The notes under the pieces: model-generated
The model's database searches: none
Told to the model about the DNA's origin: nothing
What the model saw: the letters and a program-made list of their open reading frames with translations, nothing else
Shown here: positions 16,463 through 24,131 of the stretch, piece by piece
How positions within the stretch are numbered: position 1 is the stretch's first letter
Layout: each line of letters begins with the position of its first letter
DNA from: UBA3064 sp023258775
GTDB taxonomy: Bacteria; Pseudomonadota; Gammaproteobacteria; Burkholderiales; Burkholderiaceae_E
Assembly (NCBI GenBank): GCA_044355655.1
Contig: JBIKXS010000011.1
Coordinates: 1 to 64,000, forward strand
Length of the DNA stretch: 64,000 bases
Direction: 5' to 3'
Program-made: the position numbers and the translations under genes

Positions 16463-16520
16463 AACGTTCATCTCCAATGAAGCTCATCAAATAAAGTTCA
16501 ACGCCATTAAAGCTCATCTT
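16463..16520. repeat. two-copy 30-base direct repeat upstream of DUF2784 gene
   Basis: Two imperfect copies of a 28-base unit, period 30, at 16463-16490 and 16493-16520. Shared cores are GTTCA near the start and AAGCTCATC near the end; the two copies differ at several positions. They lie 35-90 bases upstream of the leftward DUF2784 start, in its leader or promoter region. They could be a tandem operator or a slippage product. Confidence 0.6.
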
Positions 16521-16627
16521 TTACAAAGATTTAACGCATACCTTGATCTAGGTGCTTGGAGAGGCTGACGAGAGCGATCTCGGACATAGGTTGTCAACCG
16601 TCTGCCAAAGACTTGACAAATCACCAC

Positions 16628-17575
16628 TTAATCCTCAGCCGAGCGCGTTGAGCGAAGCCAGGTGTAAAACACGCCAATCCCTGCGCTTAATCCTGTGGTC
16701 TGCCGCACGAGTGGGCTATCTTGATTAGTTGCGCCCGACACGCTATCGACCCGACCAAATCCAAATATCCGCCACTGTGGCGTTAAACTGTAGTTGATCG
16801 ATGTGGAAAGCCGCCACGCAATAAGTCCACCCTCCGCTGTGTAAGCTGGTCGGTTAGCAATTGCATAGGCCTTATCTACGCCATAGAAAGTATGCCCAAG
16901 CTTTTTATCGCCAACAATGGCGCCAACGCTTGCCGCGTAGGCAAACTGCGGGGAAAGCCGTTGCTGCCACAGCAACCTTGGTTCAAAGGCGACTCCCCGA
17001 TATGCGCCGCCGTCGCTTAAATCGAAAACGCCACGCAAGGGTAAATCAAGTCTCCAGCGACCACTTCCAGTTCCTTCACTCAGATTCACCCTAAGTCGAG
17101 GTCCAAATTCAATAAGTGTTCCAAGTTCGGGCATGCCACTGCGTGCTTCGATTTCGCTTGAGCGTGCTGCGAAAGATCCCGATGCGCCTACGTCTAGTTC
17201 ATAGCGCGGTGTCCGGATTGCGCGAAGTCCCGTTGTCTCTCTGTCCGCTCGCAGGAACTTCCCCCGGTAAATCACAAAAGGCAGTGGCAAAACCCGATCC
17301 ACCTGTTGGTCTGATCCTGGGTAAGCTTGTTGCGAAACGGCGAGGGCGAACCCCCCAATTTCCCATAAGGGATTCGCGGTACTTTGCTCTGCAGGCTGTT
17401 CAAGCGCAATACTTGACGGCGCTGCACCTCCTTGTATCGCCTTTTCAGCGGCAAGGCTTGGGTGACCGAGCATCGTTCCCAGCACGACCCCAAAGGTAAT
17501 TGAAAAACTACGCAACGTAGACCAAGGCAATATTGCCGCTCTAGCCTGACGATGCAAAACATGATTATTAATCAC
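16628..17575 (-). CDS. MipA/OmpV-family outer-membrane protein
   Basis: About 315 residues if started at the GTG at 17573-17575, which has AGGT seven bases upstream; a start further up would read through the groEL terminator. A signal peptide precedes HPSLAAEKA. The mature chain has family hallmarks: GGFALAVSQQAYPGSDQ, LPLPFVIYRG, LPLRG near the middle, and a C-terminal aromatic beta-strand pattern (SAGIGVFYTWL). MipA/OmpV proteins are outer-membrane beta-barrels or scaffold proteins for murein enzymes. The start is uncertain; the family is not. Confidence 0.8.
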   Translation of the reverse strand: MINNHVLHRQARAAILPWSTLRSFSITFGVVLGTMLGHPSLAAEKAIQGGAAPSSIALEQPAEQSTANPLWEIGGFALAVSQQAYPGSDQQVDRVLPLPFVIYRGKFLRADRETTGLRAIRTPRYELDVGASGSFAARSSEIEARSGMPELGTLIEFGPRLRVNLSEGTGSGRWRLDLPLRGVFDLSDGGAYRGVAFEPRLLWQQRLSPQFAYAASVGAIVGDKKLGHTFYGVDKAYAIANRPAYTAEGGLIAWRLSTSINYSLTPQWRIFGFGRVDSVSGATNQDSPLVRQTTGLSAGIGVFYTWLRSTRSAED

Positions 17576-17610
17576 TCGCTTGACCTCGCTAACACTTCCA
17601 AGTATGGACG

Positions 17611-17642
17611 AAAAAAAACAGCGAGGCTTTTGACCACGCTGT
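17611..17642 (-). terminator. Rho-independent terminator of groES-groEL
   Basis: On the minus strand ACAGCG and CGCTGT pair, with an inner GG/CC after a T-T mismatch, around the loop TCAAAAG, followed by eight T. It lies about 43 bases past the groEL stop. It also lies about 36 bases upstream of the GTG start of the porin-like gene, insulating that gene from groEL transcription. Confidence 0.9.
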
Positions 17643-17684
17643 TTCTGTGTTGTGCTGCTTGTTGTGCGAGCAGCCCAGCAGCAA

Positions 17685-19334
17685 CTACATATCCATGCCG
17701 CCCATGCCACCCATGCCACCCATGCCGCCTGGCATACCACCGCCAGCAGCAGGCTTGTCATCAGGCGCTTCAGCAACCATGGCATCGGTTGTGAGCATCA
17801 AACCAGCAACCGACGCAGCGTTTTGAAGTGCTGTACGGGTTACCTTGGTGGGGTCAACAACACCCATTTCGAGCATGTCGCCGTAACTACCGTTGGCGGC
17901 GTTATAGCCATAATTACCTTTGCCTTCGAGGACTTTGGCAACGACAACGCTGGGCTCATCGCCTGCGTTCGCAACGATAAGGCGCAGGGGCTCTTCAACA
18001 GCACGCATCACAATCTTGATACCAGCATCTTGATCGGGGTTGCTGCCGGTTACCTTCGTTGTGCCACGAGCACGCAAGAGCGCAACGCCACCGCCAGCAA
18101 CAATGCCCTCCTCAACCGCAGCACGGGTTGCATGCAAGGCATCTTCGACGCGGGCTTTCTTTTCTTTCATTTCAACTTCGGTGGCTGCACCGACGCGGAT
18201 GACTGCAACGCCGCCAGCAAGCTTGGCTACACGCTCTTGAAGCTTCTCGCGATCGTAGTCGGAAGTGGCCTCTTCGATTTGTGCGCGGATTGCCTTAACG
18301 CGGGCTTCAATGTTGCTTGCGTCGCCTGCGCCATCGATGATGGTGGTATTTTCCTTGCCAATCTCGATACGCTTTGCACGGCCGAGGTCTTGCAGTGAGG
18401 CTTTTTCCAGCGTCATGCCGGTTTCTTCCGAAATCACAACACCGCCAGTCAAGATTGCCATATCTTCGAGCATGGCCTTGCGACGATCACCAAAACCAGG
18501 GGCCTTAACAGCACAGGTTTTGAGGATACCGCGAATGTTGTTGACTACCAGAGTTGCGAGGGCTTCGCCTTCGACATCTTCGGCAACAATCATCAGCGGA
18601 CGACCAGCCTTGGCAACGCCTTCAAGCACGGGGAGCAGTTCACGGATGTTCGATACCTTTTTGTCGTAGAGCAGCACAAAGGGATCATCCAACACTGCGA
18701 TTTGCTTGTCAGGGTTGTTGATGAAGTAAGGCGAAAGGTAGCCGCGGTCAAACTGCATGCCCTCAACAACATCGAGTTCGTTGTTTAGTGACTTGCCGTC
18801 TTCTACGGTGATTACACCCTCTTTGCCGACTTTTTCCATCGCTTCAGCGATGATGCGGCCGATTTCTTCATCGGAGTTGGCCGAAATTGAACCAACCTGA
18901 GCGATCTCTTTCGACGTGGTCGAAGGCTTGCTGATTTTTTTGAGTTCTTCGATCAGTGCGGTGACTGCTTTGTCGATACCGCGCTTGAGGTCCATCGGGT
19001 TCATACCCGCTGCGACGAACTTCATGCCTTCGCGAACGATTGCCTGAGCAAGAACGGTCGCGGTGGTGGTGCCATCACCTGCGTTATCGCTGGTCTTGGA
19101 AGCAACTTCCTTAACCATTTGTGCGCCCATGTTTTCAAACTTGTCTTTAAGTTCGATTTCTTTTGCTACCGATACACCGTCTTTGGTGACCGTCGGTGCA
19201 CCAAAGCTGCGCTCAAGAACCACGTTACGGCCCTTGGGGCCAAGCGTAACTTTGACCGCGTTGGCCAGAATGTTCACGCCATTGACCATGCGTGAACGGG
19301 CGTCGTCACTAAATAAAACTTGTTTGGCTGCCAT
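17685..19334 (-). CDS. groEL: 60 kDa chaperonin GroEL
   Basis: A 549-residue GroEL, full length for the family. It begins MAAKQVLFSDDARSRMVNGV, carries the ATP-site GDGTTTATVLAQAI and the DGAGD segment, and ends in the Gly-Met repeat tail (GGMPGGMGGMGGMGGMDM). It forms the double-ring ATP-driven folding chamber in the cytoplasm with GroES. The gene is 59 bases after groES and shares its CIRCE-controlled promoter. Nothing is odd about it. Confidence 0.99.
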   Translation of the reverse strand: MAAKQVLFSDDARSRMVNGVNILANAVKVTLGPKGRNVVLERSFGAPTVTKDGVSVAKEIELKDKFENMGAQMVKEVASKTSDNAGDGTTTATVLAQAIVREGMKFVAAGMNPMDLKRGIDKAVTALIEELKKISKPSTTSKEIAQVGSISANSDEEIGRIIAEAMEKVGKEGVITVEDGKSLNNELDVVEGMQFDRGYLSPYFINNPDKQIAVLDDPFVLLYDKKVSNIRELLPVLEGVAKAGRPLMIVAEDVEGEALATLVVNNIRGILKTCAVKAPGFGDRRKAMLEDMAILTGGVVISEETGMTLEKASLQDLGRAKRIEIGKENTTIIDGAGDASNIEARVKAIRAQIEEATSDYDREKLQERVAKLAGGVAVIRVGAATEVEMKEKKARVEDALHATRAAVEEGIVAGGGVALLRARGTTKVTGSNPDQDAGIKIVMRAVEEPLRLIVANAGDEPSVVVAKVLEGKGNYGYNAANGSYGDMLEMGVVDPTKVTRTALQNAASVAGLMLTTDAMVAEAPDDKPAAGGGMPGGMGGMGGMGGMDM

Positions 19335-19393
19335 CGTTAATTACTCCAAAAAAATAGAAGATCGTTAGAAATCGGGGCGAAGATCGCGATCGA

Positions 19394-19681
19394 TTACTCT
19401 ACGACTGCCATGATGTCTTCTTCGCGCATGACAAGTAGTTCCTCACCATCAACCTTGACGGTTTGGCCGCTGTACTTGCCAAAGAGCACCTTGTCGCCGG
19501 TCTTTACGGCCATGGGACGGACCTTGCCATCCTCCTGGATTTTTCCGTTGCCAACAGCGAGGATCTCGCCCTGGTCGGGTTTTTCGGCGGCGTTGTCAGG
19601 GATGACGATGCCAGAAGAAGTTTTGCGCTCGGTGTCGAGACGCCTAACGATCACGCGATCATGCAAAGGACGCAGTTTCAT
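19394..19681 (-). CDS. groES: 10 kDa co-chaperonin GroES
   Basis: A 95-residue GroES starting MKLRPLHDRVIVRR. It has the mobile loop KTSSGIVIPDNAAEKP (about residues 20-35) and the dome and C-terminal segments GDKVLFGKYSGQ and LLVMREEDIMAVVE. The heptameric lid binds GroEL. It is the first gene of the groES-groEL operon, about 90 bases downstream of the CIRCE element. Confidence 0.99.
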   Translation of the reverse strand: MKLRPLHDRVIVRRLDTERKTSSGIVIPDNAAEKPDQGEILAVGNGKIQEDGKVRPMAVKTGDKVLFGKYSGQTVKVDGEELLVMREEDIMAVVE

Positions 19682-19769
19682 GCGTATAAGCTCCTATGGG
19701 TTGAGACAATAAATGTTTCGAGGTCTAGGTTGAGGGCTCTTGCAAGACCGTCTTTGACCCAGCCGCTTG

Positions 19770-19796
19770 CTAGCACTCAACCGTTGCGAGTGCTAA
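19770..19796 (-). promoter_or_regulatory. CIRCE element (HrcA operator)
   Basis: TAGCACTC at 19771-19778, nine bases, then GAGTGCTAA at 19788-19796. This matches the CIRCE consensus (TTAGCACTC-N9-GAGTGCTAA) except for one outer base. It sits immediately downstream of the -10 box of the groES promoter, where bound HrcA would block transcription; heat would relieve it. hrcA is not in this window. Confidence 0.95.
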
Positions 19797-19824
19797 TAAT
19801 ACGGTTGTCAGCGTCGTTTTTCAA
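19796..19824 (-). promoter_or_regulatory. sigma-70 promoter of groES-groEL
   Basis: On the minus strand TTGAAA (19819-19824) and TATTAT (19796-19801) are separated by exactly 17 bases, a near-consensus sigma-70 promoter. Its -10 box abuts the CIRCE element. I see no clear sigma-32 promoter, so control is probably by HrcA repression. Confidence 0.85.
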
Positions 19825-19898
19825 GTCTTGACCATGGTGCGTATACGGGGATCAGGCTAGCATTTGAACTTTCGAGCCATTGCACCCAAGGAGAGGCG

Positions 19899-20981
19899 AT
19901 GTACGGACAGGTTATTGAGGCCGCAACACAAGCGGTATGCACAGTCACGCCAATCGAGATCGATTTGCGCAGTGACACCGTTACTAGGCCAACATTCGGG
20001 ATGCTGCAAGCAATGGCAGCAGCACCTACTGGGGATGATGTTTTTGGTGATGATCCGAGCATTAATCGCTTGCAAGAACGTCTTGCAGCCGATCTTGGAT
20101 TCGAAACTGGGCTTTTTATGCCAACCGGAACCATGTCAAATCTATGTGCTCTGATGGCCCATTGCGAACGTGGCGATGAATATCTGGTAGGGCAACTTGC
20201 TCATACTTACAAATACGAGGCAGGCGGTGCAGCCGTTTTGGGCAGCATTCAGCCACAACCACTGGAGCAGGCTGCTGACGGATCGATCGCACTAGAACGC
20301 ATTTCCTCAGCAATCAAACCTGATGATCCGCACTTTGCTCGTACACGGCTATTGGCGCTTGAAAACACCTTTGGCGGGCAGGTGATGTCACAAACTTACA
20401 TTGAAGCGGCAACATTATTTGCGAGCGAGAGGGGGTTGGCAACCCACCTCGACGGAGCAAGACTTTTTAACGCCGCTATAGCTCAGGGCATTTCTGCTAG
20501 GGAAATTACAAAACATTTCGATTCGGTCTCGGTTTGTCTGTCTAAAGGCTTGGGCGCGCCAGCGGGTTCGGTTTTGCTTGGTTCAACATCCTTAATGAGC
20601 AAGGCGCATCGAATTCGCAAAATGCTTGGTGGTGGGATGCGCCAGGCTGGTGTGCTGGCGGCAGCGGGTAACTACGCACTTGATTATCACGTCGAGGGAC
20701 TTGCCGATGACCATCGCCGAGCGAAAGCAATTGGTGAGGCGCTTAAAGCCGTCCCAGGTCTTGATGTCAGCGTAGCGACGAATATGGTTTGGGTGTCTCC
20801 AGGTAGGAATCCTGCGGGTTTGGATCGACTTGCCAACCACTTGATGACTCATGGCGTTGCGCTACTAAACCGGCGACCGCTACGCTTGGTCACTCATCTG
20901 GACTTTAGCGATTTAGCGCTCGCTGAGTTTTGCGGCCTAGTTGAAGCGTTTAACCGTGACTTGGCGTCGAGCTTGACTTGA
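19899..20981 (+). CDS. ltaE: low-specificity L-threonine aldolase
   Basis: A 360-residue PLP enzyme that splits threonine or allo-threonine to glycine and acetaldehyde. Hallmarks: IDLRSDTVTRPT near residue 22, GDDVFGDDP, the HLDGARLFNAA aspartate-arginine site, and the Schiff-base Lys in VCLSKGLGAPAGS. GGAGAGG precedes the ATG. Length is slightly above the 330-350 typical, owing to about 20 extra N-terminal residues. It is divergent from groES. Confidence 0.93.
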   Translation: MYGQVIEAATQAVCTVTPIEIDLRSDTVTRPTFGMLQAMAAAPTGDDVFGDDPSINRLQERLAADLGFETGLFMPTGTMSNLCALMAHCERGDEYLVGQLAHTYKYEAGGAAVLGSIQPQPLEQAADGSIALERISSAIKPDDPHFARTRLLALENTFGGQVMSQTYIEAATLFASERGLATHLDGARLFNAAIAQGISAREITKHFDSVSVCLSKGLGAPAGSVLLGSTSLMSKAHRIRKMLGGGMRQAGVLAAAGNYALDYHVEGLADDHRRAKAIGEALKAVPGLDVSVATNMVWVSPGRNPAGLDRLANHLMTHGVALLNRRPLRLVTHLDFSDLALAEFCGLVEAFNRDLASSLT

Positions 20982-21068
20982 TATCCAGATGGAACGACCG
21001 TACATTCACTTGATTCGACCTTTTGTCGTGAACCAAAAAGGCTGAAGCAGCCTGTTCAGGAGTTTGCT

Positions 21069-21530
21069 ATGTACAAGCACTTTCTTATTCCAACCGACGG
21101 ATCAGAACCTTCTGAGGCCGCAGTCGACGCTGCGCTCAATCTCGCCGCAGAAACTGGCGCGAAGGTGCTTGCGTTGAATATCCAAATGCCTTTTGTCCCG
21201 CCTGCCTTTGCCGAAATGCCTATTGCTGCGCCCTTCACCGATGCTGAATATGAAAAGGCTGTCGTGCAAGCTTCAGAACGGCTGCTTGCCTCGGTCAAGG
21301 CGCGGGCTGATGACTTGCAGGTTGATTGCAAAACCCTTACAAAGCTTGATACCAGCGTCTGGGAGACGATCATCGATGTCGCTGAGGACGAGGCCTGCGA
21401 TCTAATTTTTATGGCCTCGCACGGACGCAAGGGCCTTGCTGCATTGCTTTTGGGAAGCGAGACCCAAAAGGTGCTCACTCACAGTGGTGTGCCTGTTCTC
21501 GTTCACCGAAGACCCCAGGATGCCGATTGA
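21069..21530 (+). CDS. universal stress protein (UspA family)
   Basis: A 153-residue UspA-fold protein with MYKHFLIPTDGSEPSEAAVD at the start. Near the C-terminus is the ATP-binding signature G-R-K-G-L-A..LLGSETQKVLTHSGVPVLVHR, which fits the nucleotide-binding subgroup. These cytoplasmic dimers support survival under starvation and stress. AGGAG precedes the ATG. It stands alone, rightward, followed by a repeat and a converging SDR gene. Confidence 0.93.
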   Translation: MYKHFLIPTDGSEPSEAAVDAALNLAAETGAKVLALNIQMPFVPPAFAEMPIAAPFTDAEYEKAVVQASERLLASVKARADDLQVDCKTLTKLDTSVWETIIDVAEDEACDLIFMASHGRKGLAALLLGSETQKVLTHSGVPVLVHRRPQDAD

Positions 21531-21552
21531 GGCGAAAGCGAGCGGCATAAAT

Positions 21553-21640
21553 CCAATATCAGTGGGATCGGTTGAAAGTCCGTAGAGCAGGGCCCAATGT
21601 CAGTGGGATCGGTCCAAAGTCCGAAGATCCAACGTCCAGC
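21553..21640. repeat. 41-base tandem repeat between usp and SDR genes
   Basis: Two close copies (21553-21586 and 21594-21627; period 41) share CAGTGGGATCGGT and AAAGTCCG. A shorter third, diverged copy starts near 21629 (CAACGTCCAGCGGATCGAG). The repeat occupies most of the space between the two converging stop codons. Its sequence is not an obvious hairpin. Confidence 0.85.
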
Positions 21641-21657
21641 GGATCGAGTCTGGCAGT

Positions 21658-22491
21658 TTAATCTGGCTGGGGCACGGTGTAATTCAACGCCATCCGACCA
21701 CCGTCGGGGTAAATAATCTGCCCGGTCAAGTAAGACGCTTGCTCACTCATCAAGAATGACGCAACCTGAGCTACTTCATCAGGTTCGCCAAGTCGCAAAA
21801 GTGGCGTTCGCGAAAGAATCTTGCGTTTCGCTTGTTCGGATTGCATCACTGCTTTACGAGCTAACTCAGTGGCGATCGTTCCCGGGCCAACGGCATTGAC
21901 CCGGATGCCGTGTTCAGCGAGCGACATAGCGCTCACGCGGGTGAGTTGATTGACGCCGCCTTTTGACACCGCATAAGGCAACTGATCGGGGATCGCCAAT
22001 AGCGCATTGACACTTGACATATTGACAATGGCGCCCTGTATCCCTTCGGCGACCATGTGCATCGCAATGACCTGGCTGAAAATGAAATAACTGCGCAAAT
22101 TCACATTCAGGACACGATCAAAGTCCTCGTCCTTAAGCTCGAGGAAGTGGCAGCCGTGGATAATCCCGGCATTGTTCAATAATCCGTCGACCCGACCCCA
22201 AAGCCTTATCCCCATGGCTAACGCTGCCTTCGCTGTTGATCGATCCGCGACATCGGCCTGCAACCATTCAATGTTTGACGCCACTTGATAAGGATCAGGT
22301 TCCATGTTTACGAGACGTTTGGATTCACCATCTTCTTGTGCTAAATCTTCGGACGCACGATCAAGGTCTGGTGCCTCTTGCTTGTCCACAACTAAAACCT
22401 TTGCCCCCTCGCTTGCAAAACGAAGCGCACAGGCGAGACCGATACCTTGGGCTCCGCCCGTCACGATGATGTGGCGATTGTTGAGTCGCAT
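21658..22491 (-). CDS. SDR-family oxidoreductase
   Basis: A 277-residue short-chain dehydrogenase from the ATG at 22491, which has AAGGAAA seven bases upstream; an extension to 22566 would overlap the dacB gene start. Motifs: TGGAQGIG, NNAG in the middle, Ser in VNMSSVNA and the YxxxK site in YAVSKGG. An acidic stretch follows the second strand (about residues 45-70, VDKQEAPDLDRASEDLAQED), longer than usual. Substrate is unknown. It is divergent from dacB with about 22 bases between starts. Confidence 0.87.
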   Translation of the reverse strand: MRLNNRHIIVTGGAQGIGLACALRFASEGAKVLVVDKQEAPDLDRASEDLAQEDGESKRLVNMEPDPYQVASNIEWLQADVADRSTAKAALAMGIRLWGRVDGLLNNAGIIHGCHFLELKDEDFDRVLNVNLRSYFIFSQVIAMHMVAEGIQGAIVNMSSVNALLAIPDQLPYAVSKGGVNQLTRVSAMSLAEHGIRVNAVGPGTIATELARKAVMQSEQAKRKILSRTPLLRLGEPDEVAQVASFLMSEQASYLTGQIIYPDGGRMALNYTVPQPD

Positions 22492-22513
22492 GCTAAGTTT
22501 CCTTTTGACTTTG

Positions 22514-24022
22514 ATGAGATCTTCTCGAAGTTTGCATGTCTTAGCAGCTTCGATCATGGTTGGCATTTTGACTGTGGCAAAGGCGCAGACACAAGATGCG
22601 GCGCTCGCTCAATGGTTTGACCATGTCGAAAAGAGCTTGCAATTGCCTCGCTCAGCCATTGGTTTAGTGCTTGAACCGATCGAAGCATCAAACGAAGCAG
22701 GGCAATCGGGTGCGCTTTCCGGGCAACACCGTTTTCCAGGGCATCAGCGTTTGTCAGCGCAAAGGCCACCGCTTCGTTGGGCACACCGTGCCGATGAAGC
22801 GATGAACCCTGCATCGACCATGAAACTTTTGACCAGCTTCGCAGCTTTGCAACTGCTTGGGCCGGATTTTCGCTGGAAAACCAGTTGGCGGGCAACGAGC
22901 AAACCGATTGCCGGTGTCTTACACGGTGATTTGGTCTTGCGTGGAAGTGGTGACCCAAAACTCTTGATCGAAGACTTGCGAAGCATGCTTGCCGCGCTGA
23001 GAGCTGCAGGTTTGAACGAGATTCAAGGCGACTTGTTGCTTGATGCTTCACTTTATGCAGGCGAAGTGTCGCAAGTTACACCGATTGATGGCGAGTGGCA
23101 GCAACCCTATAACGTTGCGCCAATCGCAACAGATATGAATTTCAGATCAGTCAAGTTGATCTGGGGCGGTGGCCAAAAACCCAGTCTTGATCCACCGCTT
23201 CACGATCTAGAACTTATTGACCGGCTGCGAAAGCCCCAGGGGACTTGCCGGGATGCGACGCTTTCTTTTCACTTTGATCCTGAATTCACTGCAAACGCGA
23301 GAAAACTTGTCCTGGAGGGCAATTGGCCAACTGCTTGCGGTCGAGGAGAACGTTATATTGCCTACCCCGAAACTGTCGAGTTCGCCGAACGCCTGTTTCG
23401 CGCCGCCTGGCTTGAACAGGGTGGCAGCTGGCTTGGTCACGCCCGACGCGCCGACGGCGCGGCCGCCCTTGCGCCAGTTGAGCTGCTGTTATGGACATCA
23501 AGCAATTCGCTGCTTGATGTCGTGATGGACGTCAACAAGCTCAGCAACAACTTGCTTTCGAGACATTTGTGGTTGCAATTGTCGGCGCAGGGATTAGTGC
23601 CTGCCACCGTGCAAGCGTCGTGGGAAAGGTTGCGCCTTTGGCTTCAGAGCCAGCATGTGTTCTTGTCGTCATTAGTGATTGAAAACGGCTCGGGCTTGTC
23701 GCGGCATGAACGACTTAGTCCAAGGGATCTAAGCAAGATTCTTCAACTCGCCCAGCGCTTACCAATGGCAACGATGTTTCGGGATAGCCTTCCGGTGGCA
23801 GGTATTGACGGTACGATGAAGCGACGCTTGAGCGAGCCAGGTTTTCGTGGTCACTTGTGGCTCAAAACCGGCACGCTCAACCAAGTCCGCTCCCTTGCGG
23901 GTTATATCGAAGCTCGGAGCGGCCAGCGTTATAGTTTCAGCCTTATGATCAACCACCCGAAAGCGCCGGCAGCGAGACAGGCTGTTGACAACCTTCTACG
24001 CGTTATTGTGGCAACCGGGTAA
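22514..24022 (+). CDS. dacB: D-alanyl-D-alanine carboxypeptidase/endopeptidase (PBP4 type)
   Basis: A 502-residue periplasmic penicillin-binding protein counted from the ATG at 22514, which opens a signal peptide ending VAKA. The class C active-site motifs are complete: S-T-M-K in NPASTMKLL (about residue 100), S-N-N in KLSNNLLSR, and K-T-G in WLKTGTLNQ. The enzyme trims D-Ala and cuts 4-3 crosslinks in peptidoglycan. An upstream in-frame ATG at 22490 is possible. The start lies about 22 bases from the divergent SDR start, so the promoters must overlap. Confidence 0.92.
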   Translation: MRSSRSLHVLAASIMVGILTVAKAQTQDAALAQWFDHVEKSLQLPRSAIGLVLEPIEASNEAGQSGALSGQHRFPGHQRLSAQRPPLRWAHRADEAMNPASTMKLLTSFAALQLLGPDFRWKTSWRATSKPIAGVLHGDLVLRGSGDPKLLIEDLRSMLAALRAAGLNEIQGDLLLDASLYAGEVSQVTPIDGEWQQPYNVAPIATDMNFRSVKLIWGGGQKPSLDPPLHDLELIDRLRKPQGTCRDATLSFHFDPEFTANARKLVLEGNWPTACGRGERYIAYPETVEFAERLFRAAWLEQGGSWLGHARRADGAAALAPVELLLWTSSNSLLDVVMDVNKLSNNLLSRHLWLQLSAQGLVPATVQASWERLRLWLQSQHVFLSSLVIENGSGLSRHERLSPRDLSKILQLAQRLPMATMFRDSLPVAGIDGTMKRRLSEPGFRGHLWLKTGTLNQVRSLAGYIEARSGQRYSFSLMINHPKAPAARQAVDNLLRVIVATG

Positions 24023-24048
24023 GCCTAGTAGCTTAGCGATTGCGCGGT

Positions 24049-24131
24049 GCTGGGCTTAGGCAGTGGTTCTGCGCTGGACTAAGGAAGTGGTCAGGCGCTG
24101 GACTAAGCAGTGGCTGGGACTTAGGCAGTGA
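24049..24131 (-). repeat. four-copy repeat of the ubiD 3' end
   Basis: Read leftward, the last codons and stop of ubiD (CACTGCCTAAG, 24121-24123 being the stop) recur three more times downstream as CACTGCTTAG, CACTTCCTTAG and CACTGCCTAAG, each followed by a CCAGC-like core. In window coordinates the units are 24113-24131, 24097-24113, 24073-24090 and 24049-24066. Each copy keeps a stop codon. They fill the gap between the converging ubiD and dacB genes. Confidence 0.85.

Noticed and set aside
17652..18398. Rightward 248-codon frame opposite groEL
   Set aside because: It is the mirror of strongly conserved groEL codons; no separate ribosome site or motif.
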